DNA from: Bacillota bacterium
GTDB lineage: Bacteria; Bacillota; Negativicutes; Sporomusales; CTSoil-080
Direction: 5' to 3'
Length of the DNA stretch: 64,000 bases
NCBI GenBank assembly: GCA_017889635.1
Contig: JAGGAC010000006.1
Coordinates: 1-64,000, forward strand
The notes below the pieces were generated by a model. The model was not told where the DNA came from. It saw nothing but the letters and a program-made list of their open reading frames with translations, and made no database searches. Position 1 is the stretch's first letter, and each line of letters opens with the position of its first letter. The translations under genes were made by a program, and so were the position numbers. Shown in pieces: positions 46,373-54,511 of this stretch.

Positions 46373-47062
46373 ATGGCTGGAAGAATATTAATTGTTGATG
46401 ATGAATTATCTATTCGGGAACTGGTCAAATTCAACCTAGAGAAAGCTGGTTATGATGTCAGTGAGGCAGCTGACGGTTTAGCGGTGATCAGTATGGCGAA
46501 GGACAGGCCGGACATGATTATCCTTGATCTTATGTTGCCTGGTATGGACGGTTTGGAAGTATGCCGTGCGCTCAAAAGTGATCGGAATACTTCTGGCATT
46601 CCAATTATTATGCTGACTGCACGAGACGATGAGTTTGATAAGGTTGTTGGTTTAGAATTAGGTGCTGATGATTATCTTACAAAACCGTTTAGTCCTCGTG
46701 AATTGGTGGCACGGGTCAAAGCAGTGCTTAGACGCAGCCATAAAAACTCATTGCCGGAAGGCGAATTGATTGTTGGCAATTTGCGGCTTAATTTTAGTCG
46801 GTATGATGTCTTCCTAGGAAAAGAAAAGCTAGAATTGACGCCGAAGGAATACGAATTATTAAAACTTCTGGTGACTAATACTGGCAAAGTGTTTACCAGA
46901 GAACAACTTCTGGAGAAAATCTGGGGTTATGAGTATTTTGGCGATACACGTACGGTAGATGTTCATATTCGGCATTTAAGAGCAAAGCTTGAACAAGACA
47001 ATAGTATAGCTGAAGCAATCGAAACGGTACGGGGGATCGGCTATCGCTTTCGGGACAGCTAG
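46373..47062 (+). CDS. PhoB/PhoP-type response regulator
   Basis: The 229-residue OmpR-class regulator has a receiver domain (VDDELSIRE, phospho-acceptor in LDLMLPGMDG, Lys in LTKPFSPREL) and a winged-helix domain (TPKEYELLKLL, TRTVDVHIRHLRAKL, VRGIGYRF). Its position before pstB-phoU and near phoR identifies it as the phosphate-regulon regulator, which would bind the TTAACA repeats in this window. ATG 46373 has GGAGG upstream. No PHO box is visible in front of it. Confidence 0.85.
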   Translation: MAGRILIVDDELSIRELVKFNLEKAGYDVSEAADGLAVISMAKDRPDMIILDLMLPGMDGLEVCRALKSDRNTSGIPIIMLTARDDEFDKVVGLELGADDYLTKPFSPRELVARVKAVLRRSHKNSLPEGELIVGNLRLNFSRYDVFLGKEKLELTPKEYELLKLLVTNTGKVFTREQLLEKIWGYEYFGDTRTVDVHIRHLRAKLEQDNSIAEAIETVRGIGYRFRDS

Positions 47063-47157
47063 CTACTACTAGCAATGGTTTTTATGAATAGAGTGCACAC
47101 CAGCTTTTGTGGGTTTGCTATTTTACATATTAGCTACAATTCATATTAAACCTGCTT

Positions 47158-47216
47158 AAACAATAGAACCAGTAATTATAGGGAGTTAAGCCCTATAATT
47201 ATTGGTTCTATTGTTT
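47158..47216. terminator. 26-bp inverted repeat after the phoB-like gene
   Basis: Arms 47158-47183 and 47191-47216 pair with one G-T pair around seven bases; a T-run follows. Confidence 0.75.
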
Positions 47217-47320
47217 TTAAGTATTTATCATAAAAGTGTCTGAGTAGATTAGGGTAAACTAAATAGTAGATAACTGGAACACAGTAAATGTAAGTTTGTA
47301 AACGCGAAGCTTGTAGAAAA

Positions 47321-47385
47321 GTAACATAGAATTTACAATTTCTTAACATCTGCTTAACAAGATGGTTGTGACAATATGGTATAGT
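47321..47385 (+). promoter_or_regulatory. PHO box and promoter of pstB-phoU
   Basis: Four direct repeats start at 47321 (GTAACA), 47332 (TTTACA), 47343 (TTAACA) and 47354 (TTAACA), each 11 bp apart. A TATAGT -10 at 47380-47385 begins 20 bp after the last repeat. This matches the Bacillus PhoP site TT(A/T/C)ACA and implies activation under phosphate limitation. Confidence 0.82.
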
Positions 47386-47414
47386 GCAATAAGAACCCGT
47401 AGGAGGGCAAAGTT

Positions 47415-48170
47415 ATGGAGTATAAAATTTGTGTAAATAAGTTAAGATTGTATTACGGGGAGTCTTTGGCATTAAAGAAGATAAGTATTGATATTCACAA
47501 TAACAATGTATTGGCGCTTATCGGGCCGTCAGGGTGCGGCAAGTCAACGTTTCTCAGGACTCTTAATCGCATGAACGACTTAATACCAAATGTCAAAATT
47601 GAGGGTGAAGTGCTTATTGACGGAGTTGATATTTATCATCCTGATACTGACGTGGTAATGCTACGAAAAAGGGTCGGGATGGTTTTTCAACGTCCCAATC
47701 CATTTCCAATGTCGATTTTCGAAAATGTTGCCTACGGGCCGCGGATACATGGAATGAGCAATAAAGCTGTTCTGAGGGAAATTGTCGAAAAAAGCTTGAC
47801 AGGGGCTGCACTGTGGGATGAAGTGAAGGATCGGTTGAATGATTCGGCAATGGGTCTTTCGGGCGGTCAGCAACAGCGTCTTTGTATTGCTAGGCTGCTT
47901 GCGGTTGAGCCGGAGGTATTATTGATGGATGAACCTTGTTCGGCGCTTGATCCAATATCAACAATGAAAATTGAGGAATTGGTAACAGATCTGAAAGCCA
48001 AGTATACTATTATAATGGTTACGCATAATATGCAACAGGCTGCAAGAGTGTCGGACTATACAGGCTTTTTCCTAAACGGGGATTTAGTTGAGTGTGATAA
48101 AACTGATGCTATGTTTACCAGGCCGAATGATAAACGAACAGAGGATTATATTACCGGACGCTTTGGCTGA
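47415..48170 (+). CDS. pstB: phosphate ABC transporter ATP-binding protein
   Basis: The 251-residue ATPase has Walker [29 protein letters not shown] typical of PstB, signature LSGGQQQR and Walker [14 protein letters not shown]. It energises PstC-PstA. It is separated from pstSCA by about 11 kb and has its own PHO box. phoU follows after 25 bp. Confidence 0.96.
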   Translation: MEYKICVNKLRLYYGESLALKKISIDIHNNNVLALIGPSGCGKSTFLRTLNRMNDLIPNVKIEGEVLIDGVDIYHPDTDVVMLRKRVGMVFQRPNPFPMSIFENVAYGPRIHGMSNKAVLREIVEKSLTGAALWDEVKDRLNDSAMGLSGGQQQRLCIARLLAVEPEVLLMDEPCSALDPISTMKIEELVTDLKAKYTIIMVTHNMQQAARVSDYTGFFLNGDLVECDKTDAMFTRPNDKRTEDYITGRFG

Positions 48171-48195
48171 GGACACAGGTTAAAGGGGGGAGAAT

Positions 48196-48852
48196 ATGGT
48201 TACACGACAAAGTTACGACCAGGAATTAGAAGCCTTGCGTCAAGATCTTATTGCTATGGGCAGAATGGTCAGCAGTGCTATCCAGGACGCGGTAGATGCC
48301 CTTGCACGGCGAGACAAAACGTTGGCTCAGGCAGTAATGGTTGGTGACGATATTATTGATAAAATGGAAGCTGATATTGAAGATAAATGTATGGTGCTTA
48401 TTGCTAGACAGCAACCATTGGCGCGGGATTTGAGGATTATCGGAACAGGCCTCAAGATTACGACCGATCTTGAGCGAATGGGTGACCATGCTTATGATAT
48501 AGCTAAAATTACCTTCAAACTTGACAATCAACCACTTATCAAACCTTTGGTGGATATACCACGAATGGCCGCAATGTGCCAAAAAATGCTTAATGAAGCT
48601 CTAGAAGCTTATGTGGCTTTAGATATTGGGTTAGCTGAGCAGATCTGCCAAGCTGATGATGAAGTTGATAATATTTATCAGCAGGTTTTTCGGGAACTTT
48701 TGACTTTCATGATGGAGGATCCACATACTATCAGTCAGGCTACTCAACTGATCTTTGTGGCGCGTTATTTGGAAAGGGTTGCTGATCACTGTACTAATAT
48801 TGCAGAGTGGACTATATATTTGGTTACCGGTCAGCGACGCCGCAAGAAGTAA
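48196..48852 (+). CDS. phoU: phosphate signalling protein PhoU
   Basis: The 218-residue all-helical protein has two PhoU repeats with metal-binding ExxxD motifs (for example RMGDHAYDIA and RVADHCTNIAEW). It links PstB state to PhoR. Co-transcribed with pstB. Confidence 0.95.
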   Translation: MVTRQSYDQELEALRQDLIAMGRMVSSAIQDAVDALARRDKTLAQAVMVGDDIIDKMEADIEDKCMVLIARQQPLARDLRIIGTGLKITTDLERMGDHAYDIAKITFKLDNQPLIKPLVDIPRMAAMCQKMLNEALEAYVALDIGLAEQICQADDEVDNIYQQVFRELLTFMMEDPHTISQATQLIFVARYLERVADHCTNIAEWTIYLVTGQRRRKK

Positions 48853-48883
48853 AAGGAGCTGTATCAAGCGGCTAGCGACATAG

Positions 48884-48936
48884 AAAATGGGGTGCCTCAA
48901 ATAGGTTTTGGAAACCTATTTGAGGCACCCCATTTT
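48884..48936. terminator. bidirectional terminator between phoU and phoR
   Basis: Perfect 25-bp arms (48884-48908 and 48912-48936) with AAAA and TTTT ends serve both convergent genes. Confidence 0.9.
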
Positions 48937-48942
48937 GCTTAA

Positions 48943-50742
48943 CTATTCTAGTTTATTGGGTAAATTAGCTAATGGAAGGCGGAAGGTGAAGGTAGTGCCT
49001 AAGCCGACGCCGCTTTTGGCTTCGATAGAGCCGCCAAACATTTCAACAATAAATTTAACGATTGCCAGTCCCAGCCCGGTTCCGCCCGCGCTACGGGTAC
49101 GGGCTCGGTCAACTCGGTAGAAGCGGTCAAAGATTTGAGGTAAATCTTGGGCGGGAATGCCAACGCCGGAGTCTTGAATAGTAAATACTGCTTCACTGGC
49201 GTCTTGACTCCATGTCAAATGAATGGTGCCGCCGGAGGGGGTATATTTGATGCCGTTATCCAAAAGGTTAAGGATGACTTGTTTTAACCAATCGGTATTG
49301 GCTAGTACTGTTACTTCTTTAGGAGGCGCGTCGATGGTAATAATAATTTCTTTTTGTTGCCATTGTGGGGCAAGTTCGCTTACTGCCTGAGAAACAAGCG
49401 GTTCAATGGCTGTCGGTTCGGTTTTTACGTTTTTACGATAGTCTTGGGCGTCGAGCTTGGCAATTTGAAGCAAGTCTTTTACTAGTCGGTGCATTCGCTC
49501 GGCTTCGGCTTGAATGATTTTAACAAACCGTAGGCTAAGATCGGGATTCTTTATGGCTCCATCAAGCAAGGTTTCGGCGAAACCAATAATAGCGGTTAGC
49601 GGTGTTGCTAGTTCGTGTGAAGCGTTGGCAATAAAATCGGCCTGTTTTTCTTGGATTTCTTTTAACGCTGTTATATCATGAAAAACTGCTAATACCGAAC
49701 TGACCTCATTTTCGCTACCGATGATTGGCGTTAAGGACACTAAAAAGACATGTTTATTACCGTTAAACTCTGTTTTAAGGTCAAGAGTGCGCTTGACCAT
49801 GGTTTCTACTGCTTCATGAACTGCAGTATCAAATAAGCCGTTGCCGATGACTTTAATGTTGTGCCAGCCCAGTATATCTGTGGGGATGTTAAAAGTATCA
49901 GCCGCCGCCTGATTGTAGTCGGTAACCTGACCGTAGCGATCTAAGAGCAGAATAGCGCTGGTAGTATTCTGAAGAATGAGTTCTAGTTTGCGTTTTTCGG
50001 CGATGATCTCATTGACTTTGTCGTCAAGATTGGCGGCAAGGTTGTTAAGTGTGCGGGCGAGTAATTCAATTTCGTCGCCTGTTCGGACGTGAACACGTTT
50101 ATCTAGGTTGCCTTCGGCGATTTCTTGGGCTGCTGCAGTAATTTTTTCTAAAGGGGCAGTATATTTCTTGGCTAGGCGAATGCTTATAATTAGTGCTAGT
50201 AACGAAGCAAGGAGGACGGCGGCGACAAGCGCGGAGCGAATTCCGACGAAGCCTTGGTTAATATGGGCTAGCGTTGTGGCAAGCCTCAGTACACCTACTG
50301 TTTCTGTACCATGATGAATGGGAGTGGCAACATAAAGCAAATTCTCCCCAAGGGTGTCGCTAAAGCGAATTGAGGTGCCTTGGCTTTGGGTTAAAGCACT
50401 TATAATTTCGGGGCGCTGATTATGATTCTCCATCAGCTGCGGGTTTTCCCAGGAATCAGCGATAACCGTTCCGTCAGGGTCGATAACAGTAATCCGTATG
50501 CCAGTATTGACAGTAATATTTTTTATGGTGTCGTCAATACTGGTCTTTTTTTCAGGATAGTTATAGTGTTCGGCCAGCAGTTTTTCGGTTATGCTGGCTT
50601 GGGTTAATAGTTGGGCAGTCAGATTTTCAAGTGTATGGTTATAGAAAAATGACAATATATATACGCCTAAAAATAGCAGGGTTAAAAGCACTAAGATTAA
50701 GTAAGAGAATATTAGTCGGTTACGTATACCCCATTTTATCAT
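48943..50742 (-). CDS. phoR: phosphate sensor histidine kinase PhoR
   Basis: The 599-residue kinase has a first membrane helix near residues 10-32, an extracytoplasmic domain of about 130 residues, a second helix (about 165-185), HAMP (KKYTAPLEKITAAAQEIAEGN), a PAS domain (VTDYNQAAADTFNI), HisKA with FIANASHELATPLTAIIGF, and HATPase with NLLDNGIKYTP and GTGLGLAIVKFIVE. ATG 50742 has AGGAGG upstream; the longer frame is not needed. It is convergent to phoU and divergent from the glycosyltransferase. Confidence 0.9.
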   Translation of the reverse strand: MIKWGIRNRLIFSYLILVLLTLLFLGVYILSFFYNHTLENLTAQLLTQASITEKLLAEHYNYPEKKTSIDDTIKNITVNTGIRITVIDPDGTVIADSWENPQLMENHNQRPEIISALTQSQGTSIRFSDTLGENLLYVATPIHHGTETVGVLRLATTLAHINQGFVGIRSALVAAVLLASLLALIISIRLAKKYTAPLEKITAAAQEIAEGNLDKRVHVRTGDEIELLARTLNNLAANLDDKVNEIIAEKRKLELILQNTTSAILLLDRYGQVTDYNQAAADTFNIPTDILGWHNIKVIGNGLFDTAVHEAVETMVKRTLDLKTEFNGNKHVFLVSLTPIIGSENEVSSVLAVFHDITALKEIQEKQADFIANASHELATPLTAIIGFAETLLDGAIKNPDLSLRFVKIIQAEAERMHRLVKDLLQIAKLDAQDYRKNVKTEPTAIEPLVSQAVSELAPQWQQKEIIITIDAPPKEVTVLANTDWLKQVILNLLDNGIKYTPSGGTIHLTWSQDASEAVFTIQDSGVGIPAQDLPQIFDRFYRVDRARTRSAGGTGLGLAIVKFIVEMFGGSIEAKSGVGLGTTFTFRLPLANLPNKLE

Positions 50743-50852
50743 ATTATATTTCCTCCTTTGATAGTTGTGACCCAATGCGGACAAAATTGCATATATCAAT
50801 GATAATAAAATTTTGCGGATAAATCCATAATATTGAATAGTCTTAAAAAAAA

Positions 50853-50916
50853 TTAACCTTGAGTTAACCAAGATTAACTAGTTATTAACAAGGCTTAAGG
50901 TGAAATATGCTACGAT
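50853..50916 (+). promoter_or_regulatory. PHO box and promoter of the glycosyltransferase-phospholipase unit
   Basis: Direct repeats TTAACC (50853), TTAACC (50864), TTAACT (50874) and TTAACA (50885) are 11, 10 and 11 bp apart. A TACGAT -10 at 50911-50916 starts 20 bp after the last one, the same geometry as at pstB, pstS and pstC. The repeats are oriented towards the glycosyltransferase, not phoR. Confidence 0.8.
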
Positions 50917-50948
50917 AAAGAAAAAGATTGAGTTAAGAGGTGAATAGC

Positions 50949-52100
50949 ATGGCTGCCAGAGTTCCGAAAGTATTAGTTGTATCCGCTTCGGTTGGGGCTG
51001 GCCATGATCAAGCAGCCAAAGCAGTTGCGGCCGGAATCGAACGGCGATGTGAAGCCGAAATTGAAATTGTTGATTTTATGGGAGCGGGAAACTCATATTT
51101 GAATATGTTGGTGAAGGAAGCTTATTTAAAGGTTATTGGTTTTTCACCAAATCTTTATGAATTATTATATCGATGGGCTCAGACCCCGCAACGCTATTTC
51201 AAGGTACAAGACATGGTTGCTAGAACCATGAAACGCGCTATGCTACGGCTATGCCAGGAGTATCGCCCCAATATTGTAATTTGTACGCATCCTTTTCCTC
51301 TTAGTGCTGCGGCATATCTGCGAAAAAACAGAATGCTTGACGCAACATTGATTGCGATAATGACTGATTTCTCGGTACATCCTTTGTGGGTATACAGTGA
51401 GGTAGACAATTACTTTGTGGCGACAAGGGAGATGGAGCGGGAACTTATAAAACAGGGCATAGCTGCTGGGCGGGTGTATTCTACCGGAATACCTATTGGA
51501 TACGGCTTCAGTCAGGCTGCCGATCGCGTGATAGTGCAGGGGGAACTGGGGTTTGACAAAGATGTACCGACGGTGCTTTTTATGGGCGGTGGACTGGGCC
51601 TGGGGCCGGTAGAAGAGGCGATAAAAGGGCTTAATGCAGGCGAAGTTTTACTTCAGATTATTGCCGTTGCCGGAAAAAACGCTGCGTTACAGCGACAACT
51701 AGAAATGATGGCAAAAGCCTCCAGGCAGCGGATGGTGGTGACGGGCTATACACAGCGTGTCAGAGAATTGATGGCTGCTGCCGATATATTGATTACAAAA
51801 CCAGGTGCGCTTACTCTTAGCGAGGCACTAGCCTCTGCTTTGCCGATGGTGCTATTTAATACCATTCCGGGGCAGGAAGAGGAGAATGCCAAGTTTGTTA
51901 TTCGGAATGGGGCAGCGTTAGCGGCTAATGGGGTAGAGGATATGAATTTTTTGATTAGCGATCTTGTTGCTAATCCCAATAAACTGGAAAAAATGAAGCT
52001 TAATGCTCAATTGCTAGGGCGACCGGGGGCAGCGGATGATGCTGCAGTTATGATCAGCAACATTATTACCTGCTGTCGAGGGCTTGCTGCCGGTGTTTAA
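50949..52100 (+). CDS. MGDG synthase/UgtP-type diacylglycerol glycosyltransferase
   Basis: The 383-residue GT28-family protein has the MGDG-synthase N-domain (VLVVSASVGAGHDQAAKAVA, His19) with helices that dock on membranes. The C-terminal nucleotide-sugar domain contains MGGGLGLGPVEEA, VTGYTQRVRELMAAADILI, and KPGALTLSEALASALPM with FNTIPGQEEENA. The family moves glucose or galactose from a UDP-sugar to diacylglycerol at the inner membrane face. The sugar cannot be read from sequence. ATG 50949 follows AAGAGG. It is driven by a PHO box and overlaps the region of the phospholipase gene start. Predicted role: making phosphorus-free glycolipid during phosphate starvation. Confidence 0.82.
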   Translation: MAARVPKVLVVSASVGAGHDQAAKAVAAGIERRCEAEIEIVDFMGAGNSYLNMLVKEAYLKVIGFSPNLYELLYRWAQTPQRYFKVQDMVARTMKRAMLRLCQEYRPNIVICTHPFPLSAAAYLRKNRMLDATLIAIMTDFSVHPLWVYSEVDNYFVATREMERELIKQGIAAGRVYSTGIPIGYGFSQAADRVIVQGELGFDKDVPTVLFMGGGLGLGPVEEAIKGLNAGEVLLQIIAVAGKNAALQRQLEMMAKASRQRMVVTGYTQRVRELMAAADILITKPGALTLSEALASALPMVLFNTIPGQEEENAKFVIRNGAALAANGVEDMNFLISDLVANPNKLEKMKLNAQLLGRPGAADDAAVMISNIITCCRGLAAGV

Positions 52101-52132
52101 TGGTCTATTCTTCAGTAAAGGTGGGAGGACTG

Positions 52133-52849
52133 ATGAATTTACGCGGCGTAAGAATAGCTTTGTCAGTCGGAGGAAGTGTTAAGCTCTTATTGGCACCAGC
52201 TGGAATCTTTCAGGGACTGCTTGATCGTCCGGGAGTGACGCATCAATTTTGCAACCGACAGGCAGTGGATATTTTGCGTAATGACGGTTTTGTTCTTACG
52301 GCCAATTTCTTTGAGAACTACTTGTCGGAGCTTAATGCCGGAGTGTGCTGGGCGGATGAAGGCTGGAAAAATGTCAGTCATTATTTTGATGCCGGGACCA
52401 GGAAAGGATTATGGCGCTTTTCGACAGCTGTTGACGACTTTAGAGACTACTTTGGTCGGTCACTGCAGTTAGCTAGGCGGAGCAATTGGCGAAAGGCCGT
52501 GTTTTTTTTAGGTGCAGCAGCTCATTTAGTTCAGGATTTATGCGTTCCTCATCATGCACGCGGCAAACTTTTTGCTGGTCACCAGCAATACGAGGCATGG
52601 GTAGAGGAGAACTATACTAAATTCGCTGTTAATGGTGCTGGATTGTATAATGACAAGCGGCATGCCCATTATCTTATGGTGGAGAACGCCAACGTTGCCG
52701 CTGAGTTTTTAAATTGGGTGGAACCTGGCACCTCAATGCAGGCTTATAATGAGGCAACAGCAATCCTTTTGGAGCGGGCGCAAAGAACTACCGCCGGATT
52801 GTTCCTGCAGTTTTATAATATGGTTGCAGCTGTTGCGCGTGTGGCATAG
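52133..52849 (+). CDS. zinc-dependent phospholipase C family protein
   Basis: The 238-residue protein matches the zinc phospholipase C fold of Bacillus cereus PC-PLC and clostridial alpha-toxin (PF00882). The side-chain zinc ligands are all placed as expected: His37 (VTHQFCNRQAVDIL), Asp75 and His83 (NAGVCWADEGWKNVSHYFD), His131, Asp135 and His141 (GAAAHLVQDLCVPHHA), His150 and Glu154 (GHQQYEAW). The N-terminal Trp ligand of mature enzymes is not evident, and the N-terminus (about residues 6-30) is only weakly hydrophobic, so export is uncertain. I prefer ATG 52133 (GGGAGGA upstream) to ATG 52100, which overlaps the glycosyltransferase stop. It would release diacylglycerol, the acceptor of the upstream enzyme. 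Confidence 0.78.
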   Translation: MNLRGVRIALSVGGSVKLLLAPAGIFQGLLDRPGVTHQFCNRQAVDILRNDGFVLTANFFENYLSELNAGVCWADEGWKNVSHYFDAGTRKGLWRFSTAVDDFRDYFGRSLQLARRSNWRKAVFFLGAAAHLVQDLCVPHHARGKLFAGHQQYEAWVEENYTKFAVNGAGLYNDKRHAHYLMVENANVAAEFLNWVEPGTSMQAYNEATAILLERAQRTTAGLFLQFYNMVAAVARVA

Positions 52850-52903
52850 GTTACGAATTTTTTTGAGTTCAAACGCGTTTCTCGTACAAAAGCATTAAGT
52901 TAA

Positions 52904-52951
52904 TCAAAAACGCTGTGGGGCATTATAATAAGCCGTCCACAGCGTTTTTGA
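52904..52951. terminator. terminator between phospholipase and ger operon
   Basis: Perfect 15-bp arms (52904-52918, 52937-52951) with TTTTT in the descending arm; convergent genes on both sides. Confidence 0.8.
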
Positions 52952-53020
52952 AGATTTATAGTGGGTATATGCTTTGGGGCAGTGTATGTTGGTACAGCGC
53001 TGTTATAACTGGTATACGCG

Positions 53021-53182
53021 CTATTTCATAATAAAGCGAAATCCTGGAAGAATGACGGCTGCAGCTGCTACCAGGATGGCTAGAATAAACCCGGCTATGT
53101 TGCCCTGCTGCTTTAGCCAGCGGCCATAGGTATAGAGATGAATGCCGGATACTATTCCTATGATGGTGAATAATAGTTGCAT
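53021..53182 (-). CDS. small two-helix membrane protein at end of ger operon
   Basis: The 53-residue protein begins MQLLFTIIGIVSGIHLYTYG and has two hydrophobic segments. It starts 24 bp after the last gerC. Small two-helix 'D' subunits are known in some ger operons of spore formers and may modulate the receptor; this is the likely identity. The start at 53182 has AAGGAG upstream at a long spacing. Confidence 0.55.
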   Translation of the reverse strand: MQLLFTIIGIVSGIHLYTYGRWLKQQGNIAGFILAILVAAAAVILPGFRFIMK

Positions 53183-53205
53183 TTTTATTCGCGACTCCTT
53201 GTTTG

Positions 53206-54474
53206 CTAATTTCTTGGTGGAGTAGTGCGCCATATAAGACCGGTGCGGCGTATTTTGGCGGTGACGTTGACGTGGATGTCGGCGGCTTGGTAAAGGGCTG
53301 TAGTGTTAGCTTGGGTTAGTTCGGTGGTGTTCGAAAATTGGGGGCGCAGATAGAGGCCAAACCCGACCGGGTCGGTGCCTAGTTCTTGGGTATGTCTTAT
53401 CATTGCGGTTATCTGGCCCTTAAATAGGTTAGCGATCTGTGTTTCTAAAAGTTCACGGTAGCCTGGAGCTTCATAGTTAATGCCGGAAGTAATACCTAAG
53501 ATTTCGCCTTCTAGTTGGACTTCGACGTCAAATATTGCCTGTCCGTTGTTTAAGTCAGCGCTTATCTTTGGTGTGGTGTCACAGTAGATGTTGAGGTTGA
53601 CAGCATCTTTTTCTGGTTTTAGCGGGTCAACGACCCCGACGTAGCCGTGGATGAACTTGCCTTGGAGGAGGACTATTGCTCTGGTTTCGTCACTATTTAA
53701 TACACCAACCATCTTATCGCCTCGGAAGGCAGCAAGGCCAAAGAATTCAGCAGGGTTTTCTGTGCCGGTGCGGGGCAATCCCCCAGGCAGGTAGGGATCG
53801 CCTTTTTGTTCAGGCGTTTTGCTGCCAGCCGGTTTGTCTTTTAAGGTCATGGGATTAATGCCGGTATAGGCGACATAAGGCGAGCCGCCTATGTTCTTAT
53901 TTCGTTTGAGAAAATTGTGAATGGTGGAAGGAAGGTAGTAGCTGGAGTTATTAGCGTATGTGAAGACGGTTTCGTAATATTTTATGACAGTAGATTCCAG
54001 CGTAGGGGTGTTTCGCTTGATATAGTCTTCGGCGGTGCCTTGGACAATAATAAGATATGTAGTGTCACGGAAATCGCGGTTGCGGATGGGATAGGCTAAA
54101 GAGGGACCTAGTCCCTCGCGGGCTACTTCCTCTGAAAAGATCCAGGCGACAATATGCTTGTAGTTGGGAGTGCGGGGCATGGTGGAGCTAAGCAGCATGC
54201 GCGCTTCGGCAGGTGCAGGTACAATGATGGTGTTGGTTATCCAGGTTTTTTTTGAGGTGGCGTCTTTTGCGCCCATGATGCTGGAAGCGTCGCTACCACT
54301 GGCCGAGCGGGGGATAGCAAGCTGATAGGTAACCTTTTGTTTACCGCCCTCGGCTTTGTCTATGCCAATGACTTCAATATAGGCTAAACTGTCAGTTTCT
54401 TTTTGACTGTAACAGCCGGAACAAAGAAGAGTGAGAGTGGTAAGTAGTGTTACTAGTATGACGCGGATGAGCAT
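53206..54474 (-). CDS. GerC-type germination receptor lipoprotein (copy 1)
   Basis: The 422-residue lipoprotein (lipobox LLCSGC) has the three-domain GerC/GerAC architecture: YIEVIGIDKAEGGKQKVTYQLA, then RTGTENPAEFFGLAAFRGDKMVGVL, and the C-domain EGEILGITSGINYEAPGYRELLE. It is the outer-face subunit of a nutrient germinant receptor in the spore inner membrane. It is clearly a duplicate of the adjacent upstream gene, with long near-identical segments in the C-terminal third. Confidence 0.9.
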   Translation of the reverse strand: MLIRVILVTLLTTLTLLCSGCYSQKETDSLAYIEVIGIDKAEGGKQKVTYQLAIPRSASGSDASSIMGAKDATSKKTWITNTIIVPAPAEARMLLSSTMPRTPNYKHIVAWIFSEEVAREGLGPSLAYPIRNRDFRDTTYLIIVQGTAEDYIKRNTPTLESTVIKYYETVFTYANNSSYYLPSTIHNFLKRNKNIGGSPYVAYTGINPMTLKDKPAGSKTPEQKGDPYLPGGLPRTGTENPAEFFGLAAFRGDKMVGVLNSDETRAIVLLQGKFIHGYVGVVDPLKPEKDAVNLNIYCDTTPKISADLNNGQAIFDVEVQLEGEILGITSGINYEAPGYRELLETQIANLFKGQITAMIRHTQELGTDPVGFGLYLRPQFSNTTELTQANTTALYQAADIHVNVTAKIRRTGLIWRTTPPRN

Positions 54475-54511
54475 GCTTTTCGCCTCGTTATTACAATATG
54501 CTAGCATGAGA

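Larger units (their letters stand above)
47063..47414. other. intergenic region: terminator then Pho promoter
   Basis: No gene. It holds the long hairpin at 47158-47216 and the pstB promoter with four PHO repeats at 47321-47359. Confidence 0.7.

Noticed and set aside
47784-47791. Spo0A box-like TGTCGAAA inside pstB
   Set aside because: It lies within coding sequence, far from a start site; probably chance.
50743-50871. Longer N-terminus for PhoR
   Set aside because: The ATG at 50742 has a strong AGGAGG and is followed directly by the first membrane helix; the extension would run into the PHO box.
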